From positions 8,318,157 through 8,382,156 of the forward strand of contig NC_049983.1 of NCBI RefSeq assembly GCF_000003815.2: a DNA stretch of 64,000 bases, read 5' to 3'. The position numbers and the translations under genes were made by a program. A model generated the notes under the pieces. That model searched no databases. It saw only the letters and a list, made by a program, of their open reading frames with translations, and was not told where the DNA came from. The stretch is from Branchiostoma floridae (taxonomy: Eukaryota; Chordata; Leptocardii; Amphioxiformes; Branchiostomatidae). Positions within the stretch are counted from its first letter, which is position 1. Each line of letters begins with the position of its first letter. Shown piece after piece: positions 49,540 through 59,398 of this stretch.

Positions 49540-52500
49540 ATGGCCGCCTTGCAAAGAAGTTTTTCGGCAGCACGGTCACAAGTTTGTGTTCTGAGGTTTG
49601 TGCACGATTACTCGTTTGTGTTTTTCTTTGGAAAATAGTGGAAACGTTTGTATCCATAGATTGTATAGGTTTTATCGGCCACTTGTACCTTAAAAAAAGT
49701 GTCAACTTGTTCTAGCATGTGTGGCACCACGCCCCCCTCCCACATGAACTTGCCTTTTTTTTGCCAAAATAACAAATCGCTGTAACGTTATACTTTCGTG
49801 CAACTGTTTGCAAATCAGCAGCACGCAGGCTCGATTAACATAAACACAGAATTGGCTGCTTACCCTACTACATGCATGTAGATGCCGGTGTGGTGAATTC
49901 CTTTGAAACCAAATTATGGTCATCCTATGGTTCCTTTTCTTTTTCCTATCGATCCAGGTCCTGGCAAAGTTGCAAGCAGTACAGAGGCCAAAGATGGGTT
50001 AAACCACTCAACCTACAGCAGAGGGGGTACAGGGCAGCAGTCTGCCACAAGATCAAGGCTCCAATGGAAGTGGGGGATCTTCCGTCGGTAGAGAAAATTC
50101 CCAAAGGCATGGTAGGTCTTCCCGCCTCTACTAGCCTGGAGTCCAGCCTTGTTCACTTTTATTTAATAGTCCATGGGCCATGGCCAGAGGGGTTTTTGGT
50201 ACCACCAAGAGGGACAAGTGCTACCATTGATTTGTTTAATTAGCAGGAACCAAAGTTTATTTTAACTAATTTAAGCTATGATAACCAGCTGTCATGCCCA
50301 GCTTTCGTACTGTAATCACGTGACCAAGTGACGTCATCAAAATTGGCCTGGCCGTTTGGTCCTTTATTGAAAAGGATGGGATGAATATATAAAATATCAA
50401 TAATTTCCAGTAAAAATTGGTTTACAGGTGAAACATACTACAGGAATTACAAAGTATCAATTTTTTTGTGGGTTTTTACATCTTTAGGAAGTTATGAGTC
50501 TTTAAAGGGGCATTCCACTCCACACGGGAGTGTTATTTTCTGATGGATACTAATTTTAGGAAGAAATAAATGCATACTACTTCACATTATACGATAAAGT
50601 ACCCAGTTGATTCACGTGCCCCAAAAGTATTCAGTCTTCTACTAAACTCCCCAAGTACCCTCTAATTCAATTAATCCTATGGCTGAATACAATGCAAAAC
50701 TTTTAGGTAAGGTTGCAAGACTAATGTCAGGTTCGCTAAGAAATCTCGTCTTGTTATTGTATTCTTTGCTATCTTATGAGTAATTTGCCTTCTTGGTGTG
50801 CTTAGCGAACCTCGTTTATTCCGAAAATATGCACGATAAACAAAGTGTCTATGCATATTGAGAATGCATGGGTAGGGTCTGTATGGGTTTAGTGAGTGTC
50901 CTATTGTTTTACAAAACACACATCGCGCAATTAATCCCAAGGTGAATTCCACAAAATTTGGCTGATTATGTATTCATTGACACATTATCTGTTGGAAAAC
51001 ACCACCCCTTCTGGAGTGGAATGCCCCTTTAAAGGCTGATTTTTACTTTAGTCTGCTCCCGAAGGTTGGCGGGTAGCGACCTTTGGGAGCAGACTAAAGC
51101 GAACAAGGCTGGACTCTAAGCTAGCCTCTACTGTTTTGGCGTTATAATATTTAATATATTCCATAATTCAACAGTTTGTTTTTAGAAGCACCTGTATTTA
51201 TACAATGAGGAAAGTCTGATAAGGAACTCTGTATCTCTACTGAAGGTGTCAACATGCTGCTGTTTAAACCCACCAATGTGATCCTCTGGGGATTCAAATG
51301 ATATAGATATAGTAGTAGTCGGAAAAATTAATCGGGCGCTGTTCTTACGACTACTACTACATTTTTTTGTATATCTGCGCGACTCGACCTCTGCTTGGAG
51401 AGTAACTATGATGTCATCTATTGTGATGTTACAGGTGAAAGTTGCAGTCCACAGTACTGGTATCAACTTTGCAGACATCCTAATGGTGGCAGGTGCATAT
51501 CAGGAGAGACCTGAACTGCCATTTGTACCAGGTAAATCATTGCAATACAAGAATCCTCTTATTACACATCCTTGACAAGTTGTCTTCAAAAGGCATACTC
51601 AATCCTTTTCTCTCCGGATACTTGATACATTTTACTTTTCTTTTTTTTTACACATGTGAACAGTTAATGGTAATATACTATGTGGAATTTTGACAGCAGT
51701 CAAGACAGTCTAGATATTAAACCTTCAACGACAGTCAACACATTTACTTGATTGTCGTTTTTATCATGCCATTAGTCAAATATGTTCTTTGCTTGCAGGG
51801 TTTGAAATGGCTGGAGAAGTCATGGCAGTTGGAGAGGGTGTGACAGCTTTTAAGGAGGTGTGAGCAAGTCTGTGATTGATCCCATATCATATATATATAT
51901 ATATGTGTATATATAATATATATATACATATAAACACACATAGTGCTAGCTAGTAGAAACTACAAAACACTTCTTATTAAGGATGTGTTAATCTATGGTA
52001 GACAGGACAATGAAACTCCCAGTATTAGGTTCTTTACAGTGCTCAGAAATACTCAGTAGTGCTGATGTCTCTCTACGTTAACGTATTATTATTATTATTA
52101 TTTATTGTTTTCCACATGTTTTCAGGGACACCGAGTGGTGGGACTCCTCCAGCCACCTGGCAGCTATGCTGAAGAATGCCTGGCTAATGAAAAGGTATGA
52201 AACATTCGTCGTACTCACGTATAACTTCATGTGCCATGTCATATTGTATGTCAACAAACATTAAGTTTGCAAAGTGATATGGAGAGAGACACTGTGATCC
52301 ACGTATGATCAATCTTAAAATCAGTCTTCACAAACATGCAAATGTGCCTTATTCTGAGGTAATACTGTATCTACTTTTTCAGCTCTCTTTGATACTGGTT
52401 TGTCTTTGGGTAATACAAAGAATGCAATGCTGCTGATGTTTGAATATATACATGCACACTAGTCTCTAGCACCAGACTCCAAGTTAGGAATAAAAGCCTA

Positions 52501-55500
52501 GTAAGAGTTGATTGGCCTAGGAGAGAACTGGCCGGCCGCAAATAAAAGACTGACTGAGATCCCACTGCAACTTATTTGTCCCTATTGGCCAAATTCTTCT
52601 CTTTTGTCATCCAGCTGACACGTCTGCTTGGAGACTACATGTACACATGCTTCAAAACATTTGACACAATGTACAGCATCCTAACTATTTTGTATCATGT
52701 TTATCATCTCTGTACCTTGTATCATGTTTATCATCTCTGTACCCTGTATCGTGTTTATCATCTCTGTACCCTGTATCGTGTTTATCATCTCTGTACCTTG
52801 TATCATGTTTATCATCTCTGTACCTTGTATCATGTTTATCATCTCTGTACCTTGTATCATGTTTATCATCTGTGTACCTTGTATCATGTTTATCATCTCT
52901 GTACCTTGTATCATGTTTATCATCTCTGTACCTTGTATCATGTTTATCATCTCTGTACCTTGTATCATGTTTATCATCTCTGTACCATGTAGATGCTGTT
53001 CCACCTGCCTGACTCAGTGACGTACACAACAGCAGCTGCGNNNNNNNNNNNNNNNNNNNNNNNNNNNNNNNNNNNNNNNNNNNNNNNNNNNNNNNNNNNN
53101 NNNNNNNNNNNNNNNNNNNNNNNNNNNNNNNNNNNNNNNNNNNNNNNNNNNNNNNNNNNNNNNNNNNNNNNNNNNNNNNNNNNNNNNNNNNNNNNNNNNN
53201 NNNNNNNNNNNNNNNNNNNNNNNNNNNNNNNNNNNNNNNNNNNNNNNNNNNNNNNNNNNNNNNNNNNNNNNNNNNNNNNNNNNNNNNNNNNNNNNNNNNN
53301 NNNNNNNNNNNNNNNNNNNNNNNNNNNNNNNNNNNNNNNNNNNNNNNNNNNNNNNNNNNNNNNNNNNNNNNNNNNNNNNNNNNNNNNNNNNNNNNNNNNN
53401 NNNNNNNNNNNNNNNNNNNNNNNNNNNNNNNNNNNNNNNNNNNNNNNNNNNNNNNCTATGGGGCCCTGCTATCTCATGCCCTATCAGTGGTTATTATGAT
53501 TGTCGCCACAAGCCAGCTGTCAACCAATCAGAGAATAGGCTTTTCTTGGACTTTTTGTTGTCGCAAGCTGTCTCGCAAAGGCCGCTGGGAAGCTATCAGC
53601 CAATCATGTTACGTATTACATGGCTCCATCCTCCTATACGCCCGATCCCTAATGGCTGACTGCCCATATAAGGGTAAGCTCATTAATATTTATAAGTAGG
53701 ACGGTCCCTAACTGGTCTGAGTGCACAGGATAGCAGAGGTAAACACAGGGAGTTTTGACACGACTGTGGTCCCTCTGCGTAGGAGAATGCCAAGGCCTGC
53801 GTTCGATTCCTGGTGTGGGAACCTCTGAAACACAAGGGTGAGTAGAAACAGTCTCCTGGCTCCTGGGATTCAAACCCGTGTCAAATCCGGGCCACCAGCT
53901 CACAAACCCAGTGCCGCTAACCACTATGCCAAAACGTCGGACCCGTTGGCATCAGAGTAAACAGTGTGAAATGAAATGAATTTCATATACAGTCAAACCT
54001 GCCCAAGCGACCACCTCTTCTCAGCAACCACCTGGCCATTTCGACCGCTTTTTCTCGGTCCCGATTTTTTTGTCCTATTGACATAAGCATTAAGCGACCT
54101 TTTCTCAACAACCACCTGCCTAACGCGACCGCGACCGGCCCAAATTGGGACCCATAACGACCACATACTTTTCAAAATTGAGGTTTTCATCGATTTTTGA
54201 TGATAACTAGGGCGATTTGCTTGGGGTTAAATTTACAATTTACAGTGTTTGTGTTGTATTTAACATTAAAGACCTTGCTTCTTTGCGTGCATGCAGTGTG
54301 CTTGCTATTTGCCATTAAACACAACAGAAACCATTTATACCTTGCATCGGGCATGTTTTGAGTCGATACTCTTCTCAGCGACCACCTGTCCAAATCGACC
54401 GCTTTTTTCCGGTCCCCCATGTGGTCGTCTTGGGCAGGTTTGACTGTATATAGGTCTTTATAGGATGGTATAGTTGTAAATGTTTTAGCAAAGTAATCAG
54501 TGTTCTTACATTGTAAGAGTACACATAACAAAGTTGTGGAATGAAGTTACTGAGGAGCACAACTTGTAGTGACAATGCACAAGTAAAATTAATAAATGTT
54601 TATTGTTTTTACCAGAGAGACTGTGTTAGTGACAGCTGCTGCAGGTGCTCTGGGTACAGCTGTAGTGGACCTGGCAGCACATGCACTAGGTGCTGCTGTA
54701 AGTCTGCAATTTTTCTGTAACAACTCTGCTTAAAGATTCATCTGTGTTGTGAAACAACCAGAGGGGCGAGTAGAACAGAAAGAAACAACATCCCGACTCC
54801 CGGGATTCGAACCCGTGCCGAACCGGGGCAGCCGGATCACAAATCACGACTGCTATCGCTGTCGCCACAAAAACACTAGTGCCCTTGGGCAAGGACGATA
54901 GGCAGTACTTGAACACCACTGTTACAGTTGTTAAAAATCATTCTGAAACAAAGTTGAATGGCTACAGTAATGTACAACACAAAAATTGGACAAGAGACTG
55001 TCCGACTCCAGTCTTAGTCATTGCTCTGTGACATCATGTTATGCAGAGTCACAGAGTCACGTGTTCTATCCGTATATAGCATGACGTCACACAAGCATTG
55101 AATTGCTCATTCCTTGACAGAGACTGAAGTTGAACAATACGATTTTGAGTTGAAAAGTATGGCTCAAGAAAATAAATTCAAAAGCCTTTCGGGAAGACGT
55201 CTGAGAAGATATCCTCAAGATACCACATTTTTTATCAAAATATAATAATGTGACATCTTCTGGAAGGGTGTTAGGTAAACTGATAGAAGAAGAAGAAGAA
55301 GAAGAGTGAACAAGCAAGTGTAAACATGACATGAATTTTCCTTCCCCTATATGGTCAATTAGGAAATGTTTGTTAGTTTGAATGTAAATGACAATCTAGT
55401 ATTTTGCTGAATATCTATTTCTTTTTATAATAATGAAAAACCATAACTGTACATTCATGCCTCTAGGTACAGGTCATGAATTTTCTAACTTAACAAACAT

Positions 55501-57919
55501 ACGATAATGTTTACCGAAAAGTTTACACAACAATGCATGAGTTTAACATACATTTTATACCAAAGTGTTATGCTAAGGTAACCAAGTGGAGTCAGCTTTT
55601 TCAAAACATTAAGTGTAACCCTCCATGTAATTCATTACCCAGGTGATAGGGGGAGCAGGTAGCCAGGAGAAGTGTGAGTTTGTGAGCAGCAGAGGTGCAC
55701 AGCACACCATCGACTATAGTCAGGACAGCATCAAGGACAGGGTGAAGGTCATCACCCAGGGGAGGGGGTGTGACGTCGCCTTTGATGGAGTCGGGGGAAA
55801 AGTGTTCGAAGACTGTCTGAAGTGGTATGCATCTTAAACCATATACTTGTACCTTTTTGTTATGATCAGCCTGTTTTTGGATCAATTGAATGAATTACTT
55901 GTTCATATCAGATCGTGGTTAGTAAATATTGTCATGACAGATTTAAGAAGTGCATGTATGATTGTATGTATGATAGCCTTATAACATCAAGGATACATGT
56001 ATTTGCCTTGATTACTTGACACAAGGACGAACTGAACTGCACTGAACTGAACTTGACACCCTCTTTCCACTGAAGGCTGTAACCACTGCTGTCAGTGATT
56101 AAGATTTGATGGATCACTCGGTGACTTTCATAGATAAAGAACTTTTTTTCTTTATGTTTTGTATGTTTTCTTGTCTTTTCAATCATACTTTTATTACATC
56201 TTGCATCATATTCCAATTACTTTTTGTATGAAATCACAAGGATCTCACAAGTCCAATTTTGGTTGCTCTATGGTTGCTTTTCAATTAGTAGTAGGCCGCG
56301 TAGCACGGTGGTAGTGTATTCGGCCCGTGACCGAGAGGTCGCCGGTTCGAATCCGCCTGCCGTGTTGCCGGTCTTGTGCCCTTGGGAAAGGCACTTTACA
56401 CGACTTTCCTCACTTTACTCAAGTGAAAATGAGTCGTCCCTCGGATAGGACGTTAAATGGAGGTCCCGTGTTTGGGGAGAGCCACACCCCGGGCACGTAA
56501 AAGAACCCGCCACATGTGCGATGTGGCGGATCAAACCATTCCGGCCAAAATGGGGTAGGTAATTTCCCAAGCAGCCTCGTAACCCCTGCTTCGCCTATTG
56601 AGTCAGTGAAGTCAAGCTTGCCTAAGCTTGATGTTTCTGACTTAGGGAGAAGAGATGCTGCTACAGTTATCGCTTTGGGCCGCTCTTCATCACCATGATG
56701 GTAACATCAGGCCCTACGAATATGATTCAGAAAAAAAAAAAAAAAAAAAAAGTAAAAATTAGGTAGAATGCTTTAGAACACCCTGCTGAGTTTGATAACT
56801 ATGTATTTCTTGCAGCCTTGCCTGGGAGGGTCGTATGTTGGTGGCAGGGTTCGCTGGAGGAGACATTCCCAAAATCCCAGCCAACCTTCTTCTGGTGAAG
56901 AACATAAGTGCAGCCGGACTGTACTGGGGAAAATATGCCATGTGAGTTTAACTTTAAGTCAGTAAAGGTGGTATTAGAACTAAGATCCTATGCAAATATC
57001 TTTACTTTGTATACGTTTTAGAAAGAGAGCACACTTTGAGCCTTTTCATAAAAAACATAAGGGGATTTTTTTTTTTCAAAAGCAAGGAGGAATAACATGT
57101 ATCAATATTATCCAAAAATCTTCTTAAGTTTGGGATATCAAGACTGTTACATTACGTCAAGCATTGGAAAAAGGCTTCAATAGCTTTTGAATAACACAGC
57201 ATTTCCTATATAGGTCTGACCAATTTGATAAATGCAGTTGTGTTTTGACACTGCAAAGTTCTTATAATGTTCCACGTTTGATACACACAGGCAGAATATT
57301 GGAGTGTTACGACAGACGGTAAAAGATACCTTGACACTGATGGAAGAAGGGAAAATAAAGGGACCACCACAACCTACAACATTCAAGCTGGAACAGGTGA
57401 AACCTTCAATTTTTTTCCAAGTCTAATCTGTTTACATCTTTTTCTACTTCAGTTGAATTCGAATCAAGAGTATCTGTCATGCGATATCAGTAGCTCAGTT
57501 AGTACAATGCAGCTTCACAATGGCTTGTATATGTAGCGAAGTCAGATTTCCCCTACTTTTGATGAGTGTGTTGGGTTTTTGTATGTGCAGATGCTTAATT
57601 CTTGATGTCTAATACTCCCTCATTCACAGGACCTACAATATAATATTGCAGTCAGAAATTCCTTTAGATATCTAAATTATTTGATTTCAAGAGTTAATTG
57701 TTGCAGTATGTTGCACTTTGAAACTACATGTGCCTATGTAACCTTTTCCTGATGACTTATGCAACCAGTAGATATGGTACATGATCAAACCCACAACATG
57801 GAGGGTAAGTTAGATTCCTGATGGGATTCTGTACTTGTTTTTATCTGCAGGTTAACGAGGCCTTCAAGTTCATCATGGACAGAAAATCAATCGGCAAAGT
57901 TGTGTTGGAGATAAGATAG
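49540..57919 (+). CDS. Quinone oxidoreductase-like protein 2, mitochondrial (gap in middle)
   Basis: Zinc-independent medium-chain dehydrogenase/reductase of the zeta-crystallin type, expected to reduce quinone-like substrates with NADPH. Exons: 49540-49595, 49958-50111, 51435-51531, 51799-51857, 52126-52194, 52993-into gap, 54616-54697, 55643-55824, 56816-56941, 57291-57396, 57851-57919 (TAG). Phases fit on both sides of the gap. The N-terminus ([20 protein letters not shown] and the following basic stretch) lacks acidic residues and looks like a mitochondrial presequence. Family motifs: [41 protein letters not shown], then [18 protein letters not shown] (nucleotide-binding turn) and [10 protein letters not shown]. 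The end [20 protein letters not shown] is typical. At least one stretch between the [10 protein letters not shown] exon and 54616 is lost in the unsequenced bases. A possible AATAAA lies at 58314. Confidence 0.9.
50136..51130. mobile_element. Outer inverted-repeat element containing a nested MITE
   Basis: TGGAGTCCAGCCTTGTTCAC (about 50150) is inverted as GCGAACAAGGCTGGACTCTA (about 51096-51115). Both are bordered by CCTCTACT-like sequence. The right arm also contains a local palindrome, TAGTCTGCTCCCGAAGGT with its inverse, at 51050-51100. The element at 50506-51028 is inside it. Confidence 0.6.
50506..51028. mobile_element. piggyBac-like MITE flanked by TTAA
   Basis: The ends AGGGGCATTCCACTCCA and TGGAGTGGAATGCCCCT are exact inverses, with TTAA on each side (50502-50505 and 51029-51032), as piggyBac insertions show. 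The interior has no transposase. It is nested inside the element at 50136-51130. Confidence 0.85.
51885..51940. repeat. TA-rich microsatellite
   Basis: Alternating TA with occasional G/C, directly after the donor region of the exon ending 51857. Confidence 0.8.
52690..52986 (+). repeat. 27-bp minisatellite, about 11 units, ending at a splice acceptor
   Basis: The unit is TGTATCATGTTTATCATCTC followed by TGTACCT, with few variants. The last unit merges into CTGTACCATGTAG, the acceptor of the next exon (52993). Because 27 is divisible by three and the unit lacks stops in several frames, long spurious ORFs appear on both strands. Confidence 0.97.
53041..53455. other. Assembly gap (415 N)
   Basis: Run of N immediately after the start of the exon at 52993. 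Part of the quinone-oxidoreductase-like coding sequence is lost here. The gap lies just beyond the minisatellite and next to another repeat copy, a likely cause of assembly failure. Confidence 1.
53456..53710. mobile_element. Partial relative of the MITE at 2295-2482
   Basis: Shares CAATCAGAGAATAGGC and ATAAGGGTAAGCTCATTAAT in the same order. The left end is in the gap and the right terminus is not preserved. Confidence 0.6.
53755..53945 (-). repeat. tRNA-derived SINE fragment
   Basis: On the minus strand, GGCATAGTGGTTAGCGGCAC (A-box-like) is followed about 45 bases later by GGGTTTGAATCCC (B-box-like). The stem pairing is poor, so this is a retroposed tRNA-like head and not a functional tRNA. 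Confidence 0.55.
53988..54448. mobile_element. MITE with ACAGTCAAACCTGCCCAAG termini, TA-flanked
   Basis: The left end TACAGTCAAACCTGCCCAAG and right end CTTGGGCAGGTTTGACTGTA differ at one position and are flanked by TA. CGACCAC motifs recur inside both arms. It is non-coding and in the intron upstream of the exon at 54616. Confidence 0.88.
54755..54905 (-). repeat. tRNA-derived SINE fragment
   Basis: The minus strand contains GGGTTCGAATCCCGGGAGTC, a good B-box. Upstream is GTGGCGACAGCGATAGCAGT where the A-box should be. It is related to the fragment at 53755-53945. No intact cloverleaf. Confidence 0.55.
56288..56752 (+). mobile_element. Full-length tRNA-derived SINE with poly(A) tail
   Basis: Starts with a tRNA-like head: A-box region GCGTAGCACGGTGGTAGTG, B-box GGTTCGAATCC at about 56343. 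A long conserved body follows (CCTTGGGAAAGGCACTTTAC, then GGTCCCGTGTTTGGGG) and it ends in about 21 A. It lies in the intron before the exon at 56816. Confidence 0.85.
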
Positions 57920-57971
57920 AAGTCAGAGAGATGATGCCACATTTGTGACGTGTCAATTTAAAGTGTACCAT

Positions 57972-58162
57972 CCAGCTGGCTACTCTCCAAGCAGAGGTTA
58001 GGCTGCTTTTATCGGGCTTTCCATTTTGTATAGTTTTCTACTGTTTTCTTGATGTCTGGTGGCCTAACATCAAGAACACAGTACATAATATAGAAAGCCC
58101 AATGAAAATGACTAAACAAAAAACAGCCGGAGCCTAACCTCTGCTTGGAGAGTGCCAGTTGG
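57972..58162. mobile_element. Fold-back MITE in the 3' flank of the oxidoreductase gene
   Basis: CTCTCCAAGCAGAGGTTAGG on the left is inverted as CCTAACCTCTGCTTGGAGAG on the right; GGGCTTTCC and GGAAAGCCC-like blocks continue the pairing. It starts about 50 bases after the stop codon, so it probably sits in the 3' UTR. Confidence 0.85.
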
Positions 58163-58849
58163 CTACAACCAGCAGTGATAGTTCAAAACATTTATTTTAT
58201 ATATTTTATTGTGCACTTGAATCTGGACAGGAATTGGACTTATTTTCCTTGAGTACCTTTAAAACCAGTCTGGCTTCACTAAAGGAATTACCCAGTTGTA
58301 TCCAAAATCAAGAAATAAATACTGTAAATGCATTGTGTTGCAGTGTGAGCTACAAAACTTTATTGTACCTTTTTGTTTGGACTTAAGTCAGATCTGACAA
58401 TACATAATTATACATGTTCATGACTAGAATACAATGTAATTTTGTACACTTCTTTTAATATTTTCAGAATTGGTCAATTACACTTAAGTATTCAGTGTCA
58501 TATTTTAGCATAACCTTGTGAGCTACCTAAACAAGTGTTGTCCTTTTTAGGTTTAAGTTCCAGATTCTTTGTACAAAATACTACACATAATCTCATAGCA
58601 ATTATACCTTTTTGTACAGTTGCTACACGCATTCAAGTGAGGAAAAAAGAAAGTATTAACTTTAATACAGGTGCTCTATTTCTTCTGTGTGAGAATACAG
58701 CTTGAAAATAAAAAATAGAAGAAATCCTATACTATAGCAGTCTCTATAATAGCATTGTTCACCAAAGCTGGTAAGGTACCAAGGAATGGGGAGAGTGCTC
58801 CAGTTAACTTTCACATGAAAATGCACAAAGGTACAAGTGACCACAGAGG
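58163..58849. other. Intergenic sequence between the convergent oxidoreductase-like and TIMM17 genes
   Basis: AT-rich sequence without a recognised exon. A possible oxidoreductase polyadenylation signal is at 58314-58319. Confidence 0.45.
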
Positions 58850-59345
58850 TAATTCTTCTAACTTCTGATACAGAAAACAGCTCAAAAAAAAGTTCCCTGA
58901 ATGTGGACATGTTCATTCAGAATTTGCTGAATCTGACATTTTTACATTAAAGATACTGAACTGTCCCAGTGGTGAGTTCAAGTGACCACATGTTTATCCC
59001 AACCTCTAATACACAGAACAGCTCAAAAGCTGCACGCCTTCATCTCGAACAAATTTTCTTGGAACGTCGACACGTTCTTCCAGCATTTGTTGAATGTGAC
59101 ATCCATACACAAACAGAACCCCAAAATCTTCCACACAAAACAGGTCAAAAGTTTAACAAATTTTCCTGAACGTCGAGACGTTCTTTCAGCATTTGTTGAA
59201 TCATACAGAAACCTCCAGAACTGTCCCAGTGGCGAGTTGGGGTGACCACAGTGTCCCTTTTCATAAAAAGCTTCATGTCTTCTCTAACAAATTTTCCTGA
59301 ACGTAGACACGTTCTTTCAGTAAATGTAACGTCTATACACAAAGG
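58850..59345 (-). repeat. Degenerate tandem array in the TIMM17 3' region
   Basis: Four diverged copies of a roughly 55-base motif (AACAAATTTTCCTGAACGTC ... ACGTTCTTTCAGCATTTGTT) lie near 58893, 59040, 59155 and 59287. They are interspersed with CTGTCCCAGTGG(T/C)GAGTT blocks at about 58961 and 59220. The spacing is about 115-150 bases. The array is non-coding and ends about 55 bases from the TIMM17 stop codon. Confidence 0.7.
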
Positions 59346-59398
59346 TCTTCCCTCATACCAATACTTAAAAGTTAAAACCCTAAGTAACAGTTCAGTGA

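Noticed and set aside
52576-53029. Long open frames on both strands across the 27-bp repeat, coding for repeated nonapeptides
   Set aside because: The unit length is a multiple of three and lacks stops in several frames, so open frames arise automatically; the array lies between two verified exons of another gene.
54755-54905. tRNA gene on the minus strand
   Set aside because: A good B-box but no consistent acceptor, D and anticodon stems; a second related copy nearby points to a SINE.
56288-56370. tRNA gene on the plus strand
   Set aside because: The tRNA-like head continues directly into a SINE body and poly(A) tail, and the cloverleaf is incomplete.
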